Shown: one piece after another, positions 21,827-34,300 of the stretch
How the letters are laid out: every line of letters starts with the position of its first letter
Numbering within the stretch: the first letter of the stretch is position 1
Assembly: GCA_034406715.1 (NCBI GenBank)
Contig: CP137871.1
Span: forward strand, 1,054,001 to 1,118,000
Source: Rhodotorula mucilaginosa
Taxonomy: Eukaryota; Basidiomycota; Microbotryomycetes; Sporidiobolales; Sporidiobolaceae
Direction of reading: 5' to 3'
DNA: 64,000 nt
Notes under the pieces: model-generated
The model's input: only the letters and a program-made list of their open reading frames with translations
What the model was told of the DNA's origin: nothing
Databases searched by the model: none
Translations under genes and position numbers: made by a program

Positions 21827-24800
21827 ATGGCCGACCGCCTGACCAAGCTGCGGGAACGACTCGCGCGGGATGCCAAAGTCGGCAAAGCAGCAAAAGCGAA
21901 AAAAGATGAACAGGACGGCAACGTCGAACCGCCTCGGTGAGCAAACCTGGCGTGGACAGTGATGCAAAGCCGAGCATTGCAAGCTAACGTCTTGCCCCTC
22001 CCCAGGCCACTCGACTGGCAGGATGCGTTCGACACCATCGCACACGCTGCCGGGTTCTCGTCGACGGTCGGCGGCTCGACCGCCAACTACGCACCCAGAG
22101 CAACGGTCGCACCGTACGAGGTCCTCGAGATGCTCATGCGTCGTGCCCAAGCGGTCGTCGCAGGCAGGTCGCACGCAGACGAAGTGGCAGCGGTCCGAAG
22201 TCTGTTCACGTCCGATTTCTTGAACACGCTCGTCTCGGACCTGTACGCCGCCTGGGAGATCCAAAACTCGCCGACTCAAGTCAAGATGCGTGCAGCACTC
22301 GAGATCGTGCTCGGTGTCGCAGCTCCCGCCGTCCTCGACCTGCCAGACGTCTTTTTGCACTTGCGCAACCTGCTTGTCGTCGACCCGCCCGACCGGAAAC
22401 GCCACCTGCACATCCTCGACGTCCTCCTCAAGTACGGCACTGTGGAGAGCTTTGACGTCTTTGCGGCGGATTTCGGCGCAGCGGATGATGTCAAGGCCGA
22501 TGTCCTGCGCTACTTTCTGCGGACGATCACCCTCAGCGAGGAACTCTCCCAACTCGCCGGAAAGGTCGTCGTCTCTTGGATTGGCAAATGCTGGGACGCT
22601 GGTTTCACCGACGACCAAGCCTTCTGGACCGTTCCGACGCTCGAAGTTTGCCGCCAAAGCCCGAAGGAACTGCAGAAGATCTCGACGTACGTTCTCCCCG
22701 GCCTCTTCGCCCGACGCAAGGCCGCCTTCCGCGAGCTGCTGAGCGCATGCGGATGCCTCGACGGAGAAGCACTCGCGGTACCTCAAGAGGAAGACGATCT
22801 GGCCATCGCGCTCGACGTGGTCAAAGTCGGCAACGCCCTCAACCTCGTCGAAAGCGAGGCAGGACCGACTTCGACCTCGTTCAAGATCCCCTACCCGGAC
22901 GCGCTGTTGAAGACTTGCCTTCTGCGCTCATCTCCGTCCCTCCGGTCTGCGGCACTATCGGTCCTGGTCTTGTCGTCGTCCCCGTCGGTGCAGCTTCCTG
23001 CCGCATCGTTCCCGCTCCTCACCGAATTTTTCAAGTTCTCCCTCGGCGAGGAGGACGCCGAATTCCGGATGCACCTCTCTCACCTGACCGGGCGCCTGCT
23101 CCTCCGTCTGCGCGACTCGTCTCTCAAGGCGCAGCGAACCGCCGACAAGGGCAAAGACGGCGCGCTCGCCGCAGGCCGTTACGTCGAGACCGTCCAGCAC
23201 TGGTTGACGTGGCTGCTCGACCTCGTCTCGCGCGTCAACTTGAACCCTGCACGACCGTTCCGGCTCAAACTGAACTCGCTCCGCATCCTCGACCACGCTC
23301 TCCAAGCGCGGATCGACCTCCGGTACCGCGTCGGCGACCTGGACGCCTCGATCACCGGATACTCTTCGTACCGTCGCGCGGCCACCACCTCCATCTCGCT
23401 TTTCCAGCTTCAGCATCGGCACGTCGAGCAGCGTGCGCAAGCAAGTTCGGGCGAGTCGAGCAGCGAAGCTTCGCGACCTACTACACCGGTCGTCGATAAA
23501 AGCACTGCCGAGTCCGGTTGGCCGTTCACGGTTGATCTCGTGAACCCGAGGGTGACACAGACGCTCCTTCGGCAACTCTCGTCGACATACACCGCTTTGC
23601 GGTTCCTCGTCATCTCGACTCTGGAACGATTCCCGTCTCCCTTGCCCGGCTACGAAGGTCCCGATGGCGTCCAACGCGCGCAGCAGGATCTCCTCAAGCC
23701 GGCTCTGCGGATGATCCGCAGCGGCCGGGAAGCGGAAGCCAGTGCGGGCGCGAGCGTGGTCGGACTTGTCTGGCGCAAGTGGGTGTTTGAGGATCTGCGC
23801 AACGCGACAGAGACGTCGGCTCCGCGGTGGACCCTCGGTCACGTCGGAGGTTGGAAAGAAGGCGTCGATACCTCGAATGGTCCAGCCGGCTTCGCCTTCA
23901 TCTCTTCGCTACTGGATCTCGCCGAATACCAGCTCGAGCAATACTCGGCAGACCTCGCCGCCGCTGCCGCCTCTACCCCGATGCACGGCACCTTACTCGC
24001 GCTTCGTCACCTTCTCATCTCGATACCGAACGCCGCTTACGATGCTCTGTCCGAACTTGAGCCCAGAAGAGCGCTGTTCCATCGGATCCTCGCCGTCATT
24101 CGGCGAGTGTGGGAAGTCACCTCACCCGTGCTTGCCGCCAGCGGTCCGGGAGATGAGGCCGACAACGAGGAAGCACGCGCTTTGCGCTTCTCGACGGAGG
24201 CGAATGGCTCGAACGGGCCGTCAGCAGGCGAAGGCGACGAGGAAGCCGCCGACGGGACGGGCGGACCGCAGTACAAGGTCATCCTGAATGCCTGCTGGCG
24301 AGCCATGAAGGAGGCCGGGTAAGCACAAGAAAAGTACACTGATGAGTATCGGTTGGCTGACCCGCTTTGCCACAGCGAGCTTCTCGAGACCATTCTCCGA
24401 ATTCCGTCCGAGTTTGACACGGCAGCGTTCCGTTTCGTTTGGCGATACGACGAAGTCTGCGAGATCGGGGATCTCTTCGGGACCTGGCTGCGTCTAGCAC
24501 GTCACCGCGGTACCGTGGCGAATCTGCACCCTTGCTACACTCGCACGGCCGCGGCTCTTCTCGTCGCCGGCAAGGAGTGGCAGGAAGTCAACGAATTGCC
24601 ACGCAAATGGCTCGACGTACGTGACTCGAGTAGGTGCCAAGCTCCGCGGAGAATTTGCTGACAGCGCAAAAATTCGCATGCAGGGTCACCTTGAAGCCAT
24701 CGTCACGGCCGGCATCTCGACCACACGGCGCTCGGCAGCGCTCCCGTTCATCATTCTCGGCTTGATGATGGCCATCTTGCCTGACGACCGTGCCGTCTTT

Positions 24801-27245
24801 AGCGAGTCCCTGGAGAGACTCTACGGTATCGCCGAATCTACCACCGGCGAGATCAAAGACGAGAGTCGCGTCCACGCGATGAATACGATCCGCACCATCT
24901 ACCTCGACTCGAAGGGCGGTGTCGCGGCCGCCCAGTGGATCGAGCGCGGGTTCATCCTGTCCCTGCGCCTCTTTTGGTCTCCCAAGTACGCTCCCGTGAT
25001 GAGTCTAAACTCCTTCCTGGGCTGACGGATTCGATCAACAGCTGGATCCTGCGAAACGTCGCGATGATGTTGTACGCCACGCTGGTCACCCGAGCCTTGC
25101 ACCCTCGCCGCGTCAATCTCGACCGGGCACCAGAGGCGCTCGCGAAGCGTGTTTCGATCGCCGACTTCTTCAGCCGCTTCCCACAATTGCACGCGATCTT
25201 GCTCGCTGAACTGGAGCGTGGCTTGCAAGACAGCCTCGACGACTTGCCGGTGCGTCTTGCTCGCGCTCTCTCTCTCTCCTCTTCCAGCACGGTACCAGCT
25301 GATCCCTCGGACGCTCAGTCTTCGAACCTCGACTCGCCCCTCTTCGCGATTTTGATGCTTTTCGGCCTGCTCCAAACTCGGGAGTCCACCGGAACAGCTT
25401 CAGGACCTCAGACCGGCGCCGCTCTCTCCGCTCCCTTCATTCCATTAGTGAAAGCGTGCGCGCGAAGCCGAGTTTGGAAGGTGATTGAGGCTTGCCGTCC
25501 CCGCATGTGCAGAAGCGGCCGAGCTGACATCGCTGCGAGCAGATTCGAGGCGCCGCAGGAGACGCCCTCACAGGTCTCACGCCTCCGAGTCAGGTTGGTA
25601 GGACATGTGTTGATCTCATGAGCAGCATCAGGCGCGAAGCTGCTTCGCTGAGCGCAAACGAGGTATGCTTAGTTTCCTCATCGTCCGGTTCTTCCGCTGA
25701 CGCTCACCGTCTCCTCAGCTCCATGGCCGCGTAGTGCAAGTGCTGCGGTTGCTTCAAAGCTCTGAAGCTCTTGACGACGCTACAAGCTACGAAGGTGCGT
25801 GAGCTGCGACGGCGTCACGGAGCTCGATGCTGATGGGCGTGTGTCAACGCAGTTGCGCATGTTTATCTGCGAGCGGCCGAGTACGTCTTCTACCCGACTC
25901 CTCCCGGTGGACTGGACGACGGCAAATTGCGCGTGGAGCATCCTTATGCCACGCTTGCGGCCTTTATGAACATCGCTCCGCTTCTGGGATCGAGTTGCCG
26001 AAACTCGCCACTCGCGGATATCGCCGTCGATACCCTCAAGCGCGCGCATTCTTGGACCGTCGACGCCTATCACCTGCCGAGCGCTGAGGAATACCTGCGC
26101 GCTTGCTGGTCGGTGACCTATGACAGTGCCGCGGAGGGAGAAGAGCGACAAGCGGTCCTCCGAGCTGGTCTCGTCGATCGCAGCCTCGAAGTGCGCCGAG
26201 AATGCCTTCGGGTCATTCAGACGACCCTGCACGGCGACCTCCTGAGCGGGCATGCTTTGTACGAGACCCTTCTTGCTCTTGTCGTCGACGAGCAAGAACC
26301 TGGCGACGTCCGGATTTCCGCAGCGGCGTTGCTTCAGCGGGCAGGCGAAGAACAGGCTGCACGCGACGAAAGGAAATTCCGGTTATTCATCCGGGTCTAC
26401 GACTCTACTCGCAACATACCCCTTCGGCAGAGTCTTCTTCCGCTTGTCGCTGCCGGAACTCCCCCGTCGAAGTGGCTCCACGTTTTGGAACTGCTCGAAG
26501 AGAGTAGCAGGATGGAGCAGGTGAGTTGATCTCCCAAAGACCTTTAGCGTCCAGCTCGGTAATTGACCATGCCTTTCAGACGGTCGAGGAACGTGAAGCC
26601 GCGGCTTCGGCTCTCGTCGCCTTCGCCACTTCGTCGTCCAGTGCCCAGCTCGCTGCCGATCTGAAGCCGCTGCACGCCCGGATCCTTCTCCGCCTTCTCC
26701 AAGACGACGACATCACGGTTCGAGAAACTGCCAGTCTCGCTGCTCGGTCCCAGTGGATCGAGGGCAAGGCGGTCGAGCAAGTCTTGAAGGAGGCGGATTC
26801 CGCTCTCCTGAGCCTGATCCAAGCAGACGAGGATGCTGAGTTCCGTGAGTACAGCGGGAACCAACGCTAAGTGTGAGTTCCATGACTGACAACTTTATTC
26901 TACCCAGGCGAGGACTGCGAGTTGCTCGCCAACCCTTCCAGTCTCCTCTTTGCTGTCGAAAAGCCCAACATCTTCCGCGACGTCCTCCTCGTACCCAGCA
27001 TCCTGAGCGAACTCGGCGCTCAGTACTCGCAAGCAGTCGGACACGCCGGCCCGCACGCCTCGGAGCAGATCGCGGCGCTCGCGTCGGCCATCAAGGCGAA
27101 TCCTTCGCTTGCGCCGGGACCGCTCGGGCTCGCCGGGAACGAGCTCGCATCCCGCTGGGCGGCGACCTATCTCCGCGATACCGAGGCAAGAACCAGTGCG
27201 AAGACGGGTCAAGGCGTTCCAGAGTCGTTATGGGCATGCGTGTGA
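21827..27245 (+). CDS. TRM732: THADA/Trm732 family tRNA 2'-O-methylation cofactor
   Basis: Trm732, the fungal THADA homologue, partners the Trm7 methyltransferase to modify nucleotide 32 of tRNA anticodon loops. The protein is a large helical-repeat scaffold. Exon 1 ends at 21936 (MADRLTKLRERLARDAKVGK...), joined to RPLDWQDAFDTIAHAAGF in exon 2 (from 22006 to about 24319). The conserved THADA core follows: STTRRSAALPFIILGLMMA, SRVHAMNTIRTIYLDSKGGV, NWILRNVAMMLYATLVTRAL, SNLDSPLFAILMLFGLLQ and ANELHGRVVQVLRLLQ. The C-terminal exon has GEDCELLANPSSLLFAVEKP. The start is uncertain: an in-frame ATG at 21575 would add 84 residues. The junction between about 25470 and 25640 is also unsettled. Overall length is near 1700 residues. 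It is divergent from the PQ-loop gene. Confidence 0.85.
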
Positions 27246-27511
27246 TCGAAAATGCGGCAGAGTCGGAGAATTTTTGGCGGCCTTTTACCACGGTCGTAGA
27301 TTATAGAGGGTCTCTGAACGCGCATATCTTATGACAGCCTTCTCGTATGGACTCCCAGTGAACATTCTGTCTCCTGTCTGCAAGTTGATGCGTGTTCGCT
27401 CAACTCTGCCGTTCTCGCCAACATCGAGCGTCACCTTTGCACTCGCTACACGTCGCTATATCTCGGCTGGACGGCGTGCACACAGCACATTCAACGTAAA
27501 CGGTCATCGCC

Positions 27512-30500
27512 ATGGTCGACTTTATGACCGACTCGCGGCGCCAGACGTTTCGCGACGTCTTTGTCGACTTTAGCGTCGAACTGCAGAGGCTCGAGGAGAG
27601 CACGCCCGAGGCCATCTTGAGCGAGGAGGACGGCTTGCTGCAGTGCTTCACCGCAGTCTGCGACAACATGTGCGTTCTCGGCGGATCCTCCGGCATGGGA
27701 ATACGCCTTTGACTGACCCTCGCCGACGACTCGAATCCGGCTGAGCAACGCACAGGCGCGAACCGCTTGGAGAAGAGCTCGACAAGGAGGAGTACGAAGC
27801 ATGGAGCCTCGAGAGCAATACCTGGACCCTCCTGCGGGCACTCTACAGGTGTGTGCAGCCGCGACGGTTCCCGTTCCTGCCCCGCCGACTGACACCGCTC
27901 TTTGACCTCGTCTGTAGCGAGCGATTGAGCGGAACACCGTCTGCACCCTCTTCATCCAAGAATCCGTACACCCCTCCGCTGGCTGTGGCTCAGCGGCTGA
28001 TCGAGTCCAGCAAGGATCTGCTCGAACTCTCGGTGCGTACTGGGCCCTCTTCGCGCACAATGCAGCTCGCAGTCTTTCACTGCGGACTCTCTGAAGCTGA
28101 TCCCGGTGTACCTTCAGGCGATCCGAGACTGGTTGCACGAGATCCCGTACTCGGCAAGCGGCGTCGAGGCGAGGCGCGGATACGCTCCGTACACGAAGAA
28201 CAAGCTGAAGCAGCTGCGGCGGACGGGAGCCAAGGCTCCGCAGGGGCTCGTCGACCGCCTCGACCCCGATGCACTGGTCCGGGCGAGAGCAGAAGACGAA
28301 GGCGCGAGAATGGAGGCAGATGACGCCGTACGTCTTTGGACTTTTGCGCTACAGCAGAGATCACGCAGTGCAAAGGCTGACCTCCGTGATAAACCACCAC
28401 CCAGTCATACGAGCGAGCTTTCCTGCGCAGCTTGTACGAGCATGTACGAACTGGTCAGCTCGCCGAAGCGATCGATGCCTGCCGGCAATCGGATCAGTCG
28501 TGGCGAGCTGCGTCTCTTTCGGGCGGACAGCTCTGGTCTGATCCGATGCTGGGATCCGAGGAAGACGCCGTCGAAGATGACGAGATGGCCGGTACGGGCA
28601 TGGTCGACCGAGTTCTGAAGGGGAACGCGAACCGCCGATTGTGGAAGATGATGTGTCGGAAATTGGCTGGATCGGTGAGTTCCTTCTCCAACGTCTCCGT
28701 ATGATCTGTCGATTGACCCGGGCGAACGTTGCGCGGCTACAGCCACTGCTCGACAAGTTCGAAAAGGCACTTTACGGCGCCATCTCGGGCGACGTCGCAT
28801 CCGTTCTGCCCGTCTGCTCGACATGGGAGGACGTCGTCTGGGTTCACGTCAACTCCCTGTGCGAGTCTCGCATCGAGGCTGGACTCGCTTCTTCACCCGC
28901 GGGACGCTACTGGCAACGCAACTCGGTCGCGCCTCTGAACGCCAAGTCGACTCTCGACCCGGAAGACCCGCTGATCGGCCCGTCCGCCGCGTCGGGGCGA
29001 CCACTGCGAGCCGAGCTCGAGGAGATGTTTGAGAACTTGATCCGGAGTGAACAACCAGAGCTTGCAGTGGCGGCGAAGAACCCGTTCCGAGTCGCGCAGG
29101 CTTACCTCATCACCGGCAAAATCGGCAGCCTGCTCGAAACTTTCGTGGACCGTCTCGAAGTCGCCGCAGCCGACACGGAACCCGAGTGAGTCCATCCTCT
29201 TGACTGGCCAAATCTCCGCCGCACGTGTTATCTGACTCGATGCGCGTCGCGGTGCATTAGCACACTTGCCCATCTCCTTCGCTTCTTCTCCCATCTGGTG
29301 CTCGTCCTCCGCAAGCTCAAGGAGCCGTTGCCGGAGTACGCCGCGAACCGTATCCTCGAGGCCTACGTCCACGTCCTCGAAGCGCACGACCAAGACGAAG
29401 ACTTGATTGCGTTCTACGCTAGTCATCTCGAAAAGCAGAGCGCGATTGAGAGCTACGCCCGTTTCCTCTTGAGTACGTGACTCAGAGCCCCGATACGATC
29501 TTAGGCCGTGCCAAATTCGCTGACCTATCTCCTTTCATCAGCTTTCGGACCGGACTCGGACATCCACGCGCGCCAGGCTGCGCTCCGCAAATCGCGCGAA
29601 CACGGCCTCTCGCTTCCCCTCATCGCTCGCCGCACGGTCGAGCTCATCCTCTCGTCTGCGCTTGCATCCCTGCCGCCTTCGTACATCCTGCCCGCTTCGG
29701 GCCTGAACGCGTTAGGTCGACTCGACCCGCGGCACCTCGAGCTGATTCGGAGCTTGGAGTGGTTGACGGCGGAGCACGAGACGTACGCGGATGCGATTCA
29801 GGAAGCGAATGCGCTGACGAGGTGGTTCCTCGGTATGTTCAGCGCTCGTCGAGAGACTTGATGGGTCGATCCGATTCGGCAGCACGCTGATACCGCGCCC
29901 TTCTTCACCTTTTTACTCGCAACCTCCTCTTTTATTCACTGCAGCCTCTGACGCCTCTCAAGCGGCTCGTGAACTTCTGCGCCGACTTCCGACAGACTTG
30001 CTGCCGATCCTCGCCGCCAATTCTCCTGATCACGCGGTGCAGCTCGACATTCGCGAGCACCTCGACTATGTCGCGCTCTTCGCTTGCCTCGACCTGCACG
30101 GACGGTGGATGGAACTCTGGACTCGACGACACAGCCACAAGTATGTTTCGAGAGGTCTTCCCTAGCGCCGGAATCTAGTTTGCTGACTGCTGGCTTGCTT
30201 CGAACCCGAACTGAGCAGCGCTTCCAAGCTTGATGCGGCTCAGTACCGCGACGAAGTGGCGGCAGTGGTTGACGAGTTGCACAAAAATGTGGTGGAACTC
30301 CTCGAGGGAGAATGGCTCAAGCTTGACGGCCTCGACTCGACTGTCGATGCCGCAGGTGCGTGTCACGGGATCTCAGAATGACGTGCTGGCGGAGGCCCCC
30401 CGCTCTTCCTGCTTGTACGTTACTAACACTCGATTCCGCACAGCGTCCCGTCGGCAGACTGAATTGGAACGGATCCGACGGCTCGTCGTGCCCGACGTCG

Positions 30501-30812
30501 TGTTCCGTTTGCATCGCGCGCTCTTCGAGACGTCGTCGCTCATCCCGACGTGAGTCATCAAATGCTGGGCAGACGGCAGCAACCGACCATCACTGACGCA
30601 TTCCCATCGTATGAAACAGTAACCTCGAGCGATGCCTCTTGCTCGCGGCACTGGTCGCCGACGAACGCTTCCAGCTCTACCTCGAGTTTGTCGCGGCGAC
30701 GCCCGCCGAGATCGACACTGCCCCGCTCGGGCTCAAGGCGTACCTCTCTGAAGTCCGCGAAGCGAGTCTGGCGAGCTTGGAACGAGGATCCGGACCGTTT
30801 GCGGTGGCGTGA
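27512..30812 (+). CDS. NUP84: Nucleoporin Nup84/Nup107
   Basis: A helical scaffold subunit of the Y-shaped Nup84/Nup107-160 complex of the nuclear pore. It begins MVDFMTDSRRQTFRDVFVDF at 27512, in a gene cut by about a dozen introns. Family blocks in order are WTLLRALY (about 27815), IPVYLQAIRDWLHEIPYSA, the conserved QSWRAASLSGGQLWSDP, GNANRRLWKMMCRKLAGS, FEKALYGAISGDVASVLPVC followed by STWEDVVWVHVNSLCESRIE, and the C-terminal NLERCLLLAALVADERFQLY. The last exon ends GSGPFAVA with TGA at 30810-30812. The W-R-A-A-x-L-x-G-G and N-R-R-L-W-K blocks are diagnostic of the Nup84/Nup107 family. Exon edges in the 27.7-28.4 kb part are approximate. The SYT1-type gene follows on the same strand after about 0.5 kb. 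Confidence 0.86.
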
Positions 30813-31318
30813 GCGAGGAGGAGAAACTGTAGCGCGGAGTGCACGCATTTCGATTTTTGACTCGCACTTTTCGTGCCTCGCCGGTGTTTGCACGATTCCC
30901 TGCTTTGTCTCCTTGCTTGCGAATTGCTTGCCCTACGCGCCTGTGCCGAGTAGAGGGCATTCACTGTGGACCGGGAGGCCGACTTGTCTGCGTGTCGAAG
31001 GGCCGATCTCCTTCCACTACGCTCTCCCTGGAACGGCTCTCGGACTGTGAACCTGTACGACTATCGAACTCGTGGATACCTCTCCTCTCGCCAGCAGCTA
31101 CCCAAATCAACTTGAACTCCGTTTGCCGTTCGTTCCCCCATTCAGCCGGCGACGCTCTCACCAGAACGACTGCACCGGCAGACTCGGTCAGGATCTCGAT
31201 ACCATCAAATCATCTCGCTGTACCACTTCTGCGCGCTGCAACCCCTCCCGAGCCGCGAGACGTCGAGGCGAGACGGCAATCTCGGCTTCAGCCCGACTCT
31301 GCCTCGCGACTCGAATCG
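30813..31318. other. Intergenic region between NUP84 and the Arf-GEF gene
   Basis: An open frame in phase with the Arf-GEF first exon runs through this interval, but no upstream ATG is convincing and the translation is low-complexity. I read it as 3' UTR of NUP84 plus promoter and leader of the next gene. Confidence 0.45.
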
Positions 31319-34300
31319 ATGCAGCACGACTCGCAACCGGCGAGGCACGGCAGACAAGCCGTGCATCAGCGAGATGACGCTCACCACGACCTTATGCCTG
31401 AACCGGCGGCCCTGGACGACATGAAGCCGGCTCGTCCTTCGGCAGAGTTGGCTCCCTCGACGGCGTCCCAAGGCAGGGACCGCACGCGTAGCTTTCTCGG
31501 CCTCGGCTTTGGCTCGAGTAATGCGACTCTGAGCGGGGCCGAAGGGTCCGGCGGGTCGGCGAAACGAAAGATCTCGTTTGGACCGCTTGGGCCGGTGCAG
31601 GGTGGGGTGGCCACTTCGTCGAACCACTGTACGTTGCGCTCTTCTCCGTGCCCGTCTTGCCCCAATACAGTCCCAAGCGCTGTTTGTGCGGGCTGTCGTC
31701 TTGCTCGGGCCGAGAAACTGACGCCATTGCCGTGCCTTTCTCCTCGTAAATCGCTTTACCACCCGTCGCACCCGACACAGCTGCGAACCAAACCACGGCA
31801 GTTCAAGCGAGCGCGTCGCGCAAGTCGACAAGCGGTGCCAAGGCATTCATACGCCGAGCAAAGAGCTTCGGAACCAGCCCGCTCCTCGGCTCTTCCAGCG
31901 ACGGAGGCTTCGGTTCCACCAATCCGAGTCCTGCGCCATCCGCTCTACCGAGCCCCGCTGCCATGCCTCAACCTTTACCTCCAACCGAGTCGTCGGCACC
32001 ATCTCCATTCCTCGGATCCACCGCCGACTGGTATAGCCCAGTTTCCCAGTCGCCCACGGCTTTTTCGCCCAGCTCGACGACAACCTCGTTCGCCCCGGCG
32101 AGCCCGTACTTCCATGCGGACTCTCGGGCCAGCACGAGCTCGATGCTCCTTCCGGAAGCGATTCCGAGCCAACCTCCTTGGCTCCTCGCACCGGCGACGA
32201 CGACCGGATCAGCGTCTCCGGGCGCGAGTTCGGGCGGGCGATCTTCGAGCGAGCGGGGTAGAGCGAGACGCTCGGCCGACAGCGAGCGAAGAAGACCGTC
32301 CGAGGGAGCCGAGACGTCGCGCGGCGCGACGTTGAAGAAGGGCAAGGGAAAGGCGGTGGACTCGGCCTCGACGACGCCGAAGCGAAAGCCACGACGGGCT
32401 ACGCTCGGAAGTCTCTTTGGCCGCAAAGACTCCAAGACGACCGCGGTCGAAGATCCACTCCCCGCGCACCCATCCGCCTCAGGCTCGGAACCGCTTTCAG
32501 GAGGTCGTCAGGTGCACGACTCGCCACAAGAAGGAGACGCTTCCAGCTTCCCGGGACCTGCCCCGTCCAGCATCCCCTCGCTGCCGTCTCTGCCTTCACT
32601 CCACTTCTCAAAAGACCCGTATCGGATGTCCTGGGGCTTCTCCCACAGTTCGCCCGCTTCCTCGCCGGAAAAGAGCCGCGAGCCGAGACCTCGCGTGTCG
32701 ATCTCGACCACGCCGGTGGAAGGCTCGCCCGGACCTGCGTCTCCCGTAGTCGCTTTGACTCCGGCGGAGGAACCTCCGGACACGGACAAGACGGTGATTC
32801 TCTTGCCGGCAAACGGTGGACAAGCTCTTCCGGTCCCTCCACCAATGCAGCACCAGCCGTCGACCGATTCGGCGCTCACACTGCAAATCCGTATGCCGAC
32901 TGCCTCGACCGCCTCTGACACGCTCGAGTCTGCTCGCGAGGAGCTCAAGGCTTCGAGTCCGCCGGTCTTGAGACCGCGTAGCAACTCGTACGGGTTCCCG
33001 AACCCAAACTCGCCTCGCCTCGCCTACATCCCCGGGGGCTCTTCCGCGCCTCTTACCCCATCACCGCTCGCATCGCCTAGCAACGAGCAGGAGAACCCGC
33101 TGACGGGGTCGACGTCGACGATCGTTGCGGCTGCGGCGAACGCCGGTCCGTCTTCGACCAGCCCCTCTAGCTCTGGTCCCTCGCTCGCCAGAACACTCAT
33201 CAAGACTCGCGCGGCGAGGTCGTATTCGGATGCATCGGACCGGCGGTCACCGGCGACTGCAGACTCTCTGCTCTCCTCAGCCGGGAGAACACCGACGCTC
33301 CCGCCATCGCGAACCAGTACGGCGTCGCTCGGCGGTCTCCCACAGGCCGTGCAGCGCGGCACTCATGCTCGGCCGGCCACTGCCGACAATGCGACGACCA
33401 CGACTCGTTCGAGCGTGTTTGGCTCGATCGGGAGCTTCTTCAGCGGTGGCGGCAGCGGCGGTGGCAGCGCCAGTCATGCGATGAGTCGAAGTGCGAGCGC
33501 CGCCACGTCGACAGGCAGCGGGCAGGCACCGTCGGCGTCGCCGAGTCTGACGGATGGTGTGCGCGAGGTCAACGAGTTTGGTGCCCTCTTTGACGGCTCG
33601 GACCGACGCTCGTCTTCCCTCGCCCGATCCAACACGAACCGCAAACGAGGCCTGAGCGTCGGAGGAGGAGGAGGTGGTGGTGGCGGCGGCGGCTCTCTAG
33701 GATTTTTCGGCTCGTCGGGAAGCAGCTCTTCACTGATCCCGCCGGCGTCGTCATCGAATGGAGCCGGCTCGATCCAAAACCGCGCAAGATCGGGGAGCGC
33801 TTCCAGCGCGAATACCAGCGCGAGCGGAACCGGATCCGGGCCTTTGAACGACACCCTCGTCGTCCCGTCGTCTTTCGGCAGCGTCGGTAGCGGCAGTCTC
33901 GGAGGACGCATGCGCGCTCTGACGGATCCGAATCGGCGTTTCAGCTTTGCGATCCCTGGTGGGGGCAGCGGTGGGAACGATTCTCCCGCTTCGAGCCCGG
34001 CTCGCGGAGCCAACCGACCTCGAGGCAGCAGTCTCAGTGCTGTACAATCTACGCCGTACGTCGTGCCGGTGCGCAAGAAGCCGAGAAAGGCGCCGCCGCC
34101 TCGTGAGGCCGAAACGCCGGAAGCCTACGTCGTTCGGTTGCTCGAAGGGACGCCGAAGCGAGCGCAATGGGACGAACGGGAAGCTCGCGAGAGTACAGAG
34201 TCTCTCCTGGGTCCTCAGCGTTCTCCGATGACAGAAGAGGAGGACGACGAGGACACGACTCCGATGCCGAAAGGCGAGCTGACACGAATACTCTCGGCGA

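Noticed and set aside
21665-22786. Minus-strand open frame of 373 codons opposite THADA exons
   Set aside because: It overlaps well-supported THADA coding sequence and crosses its first intron; the composition is that of an antisense frame.
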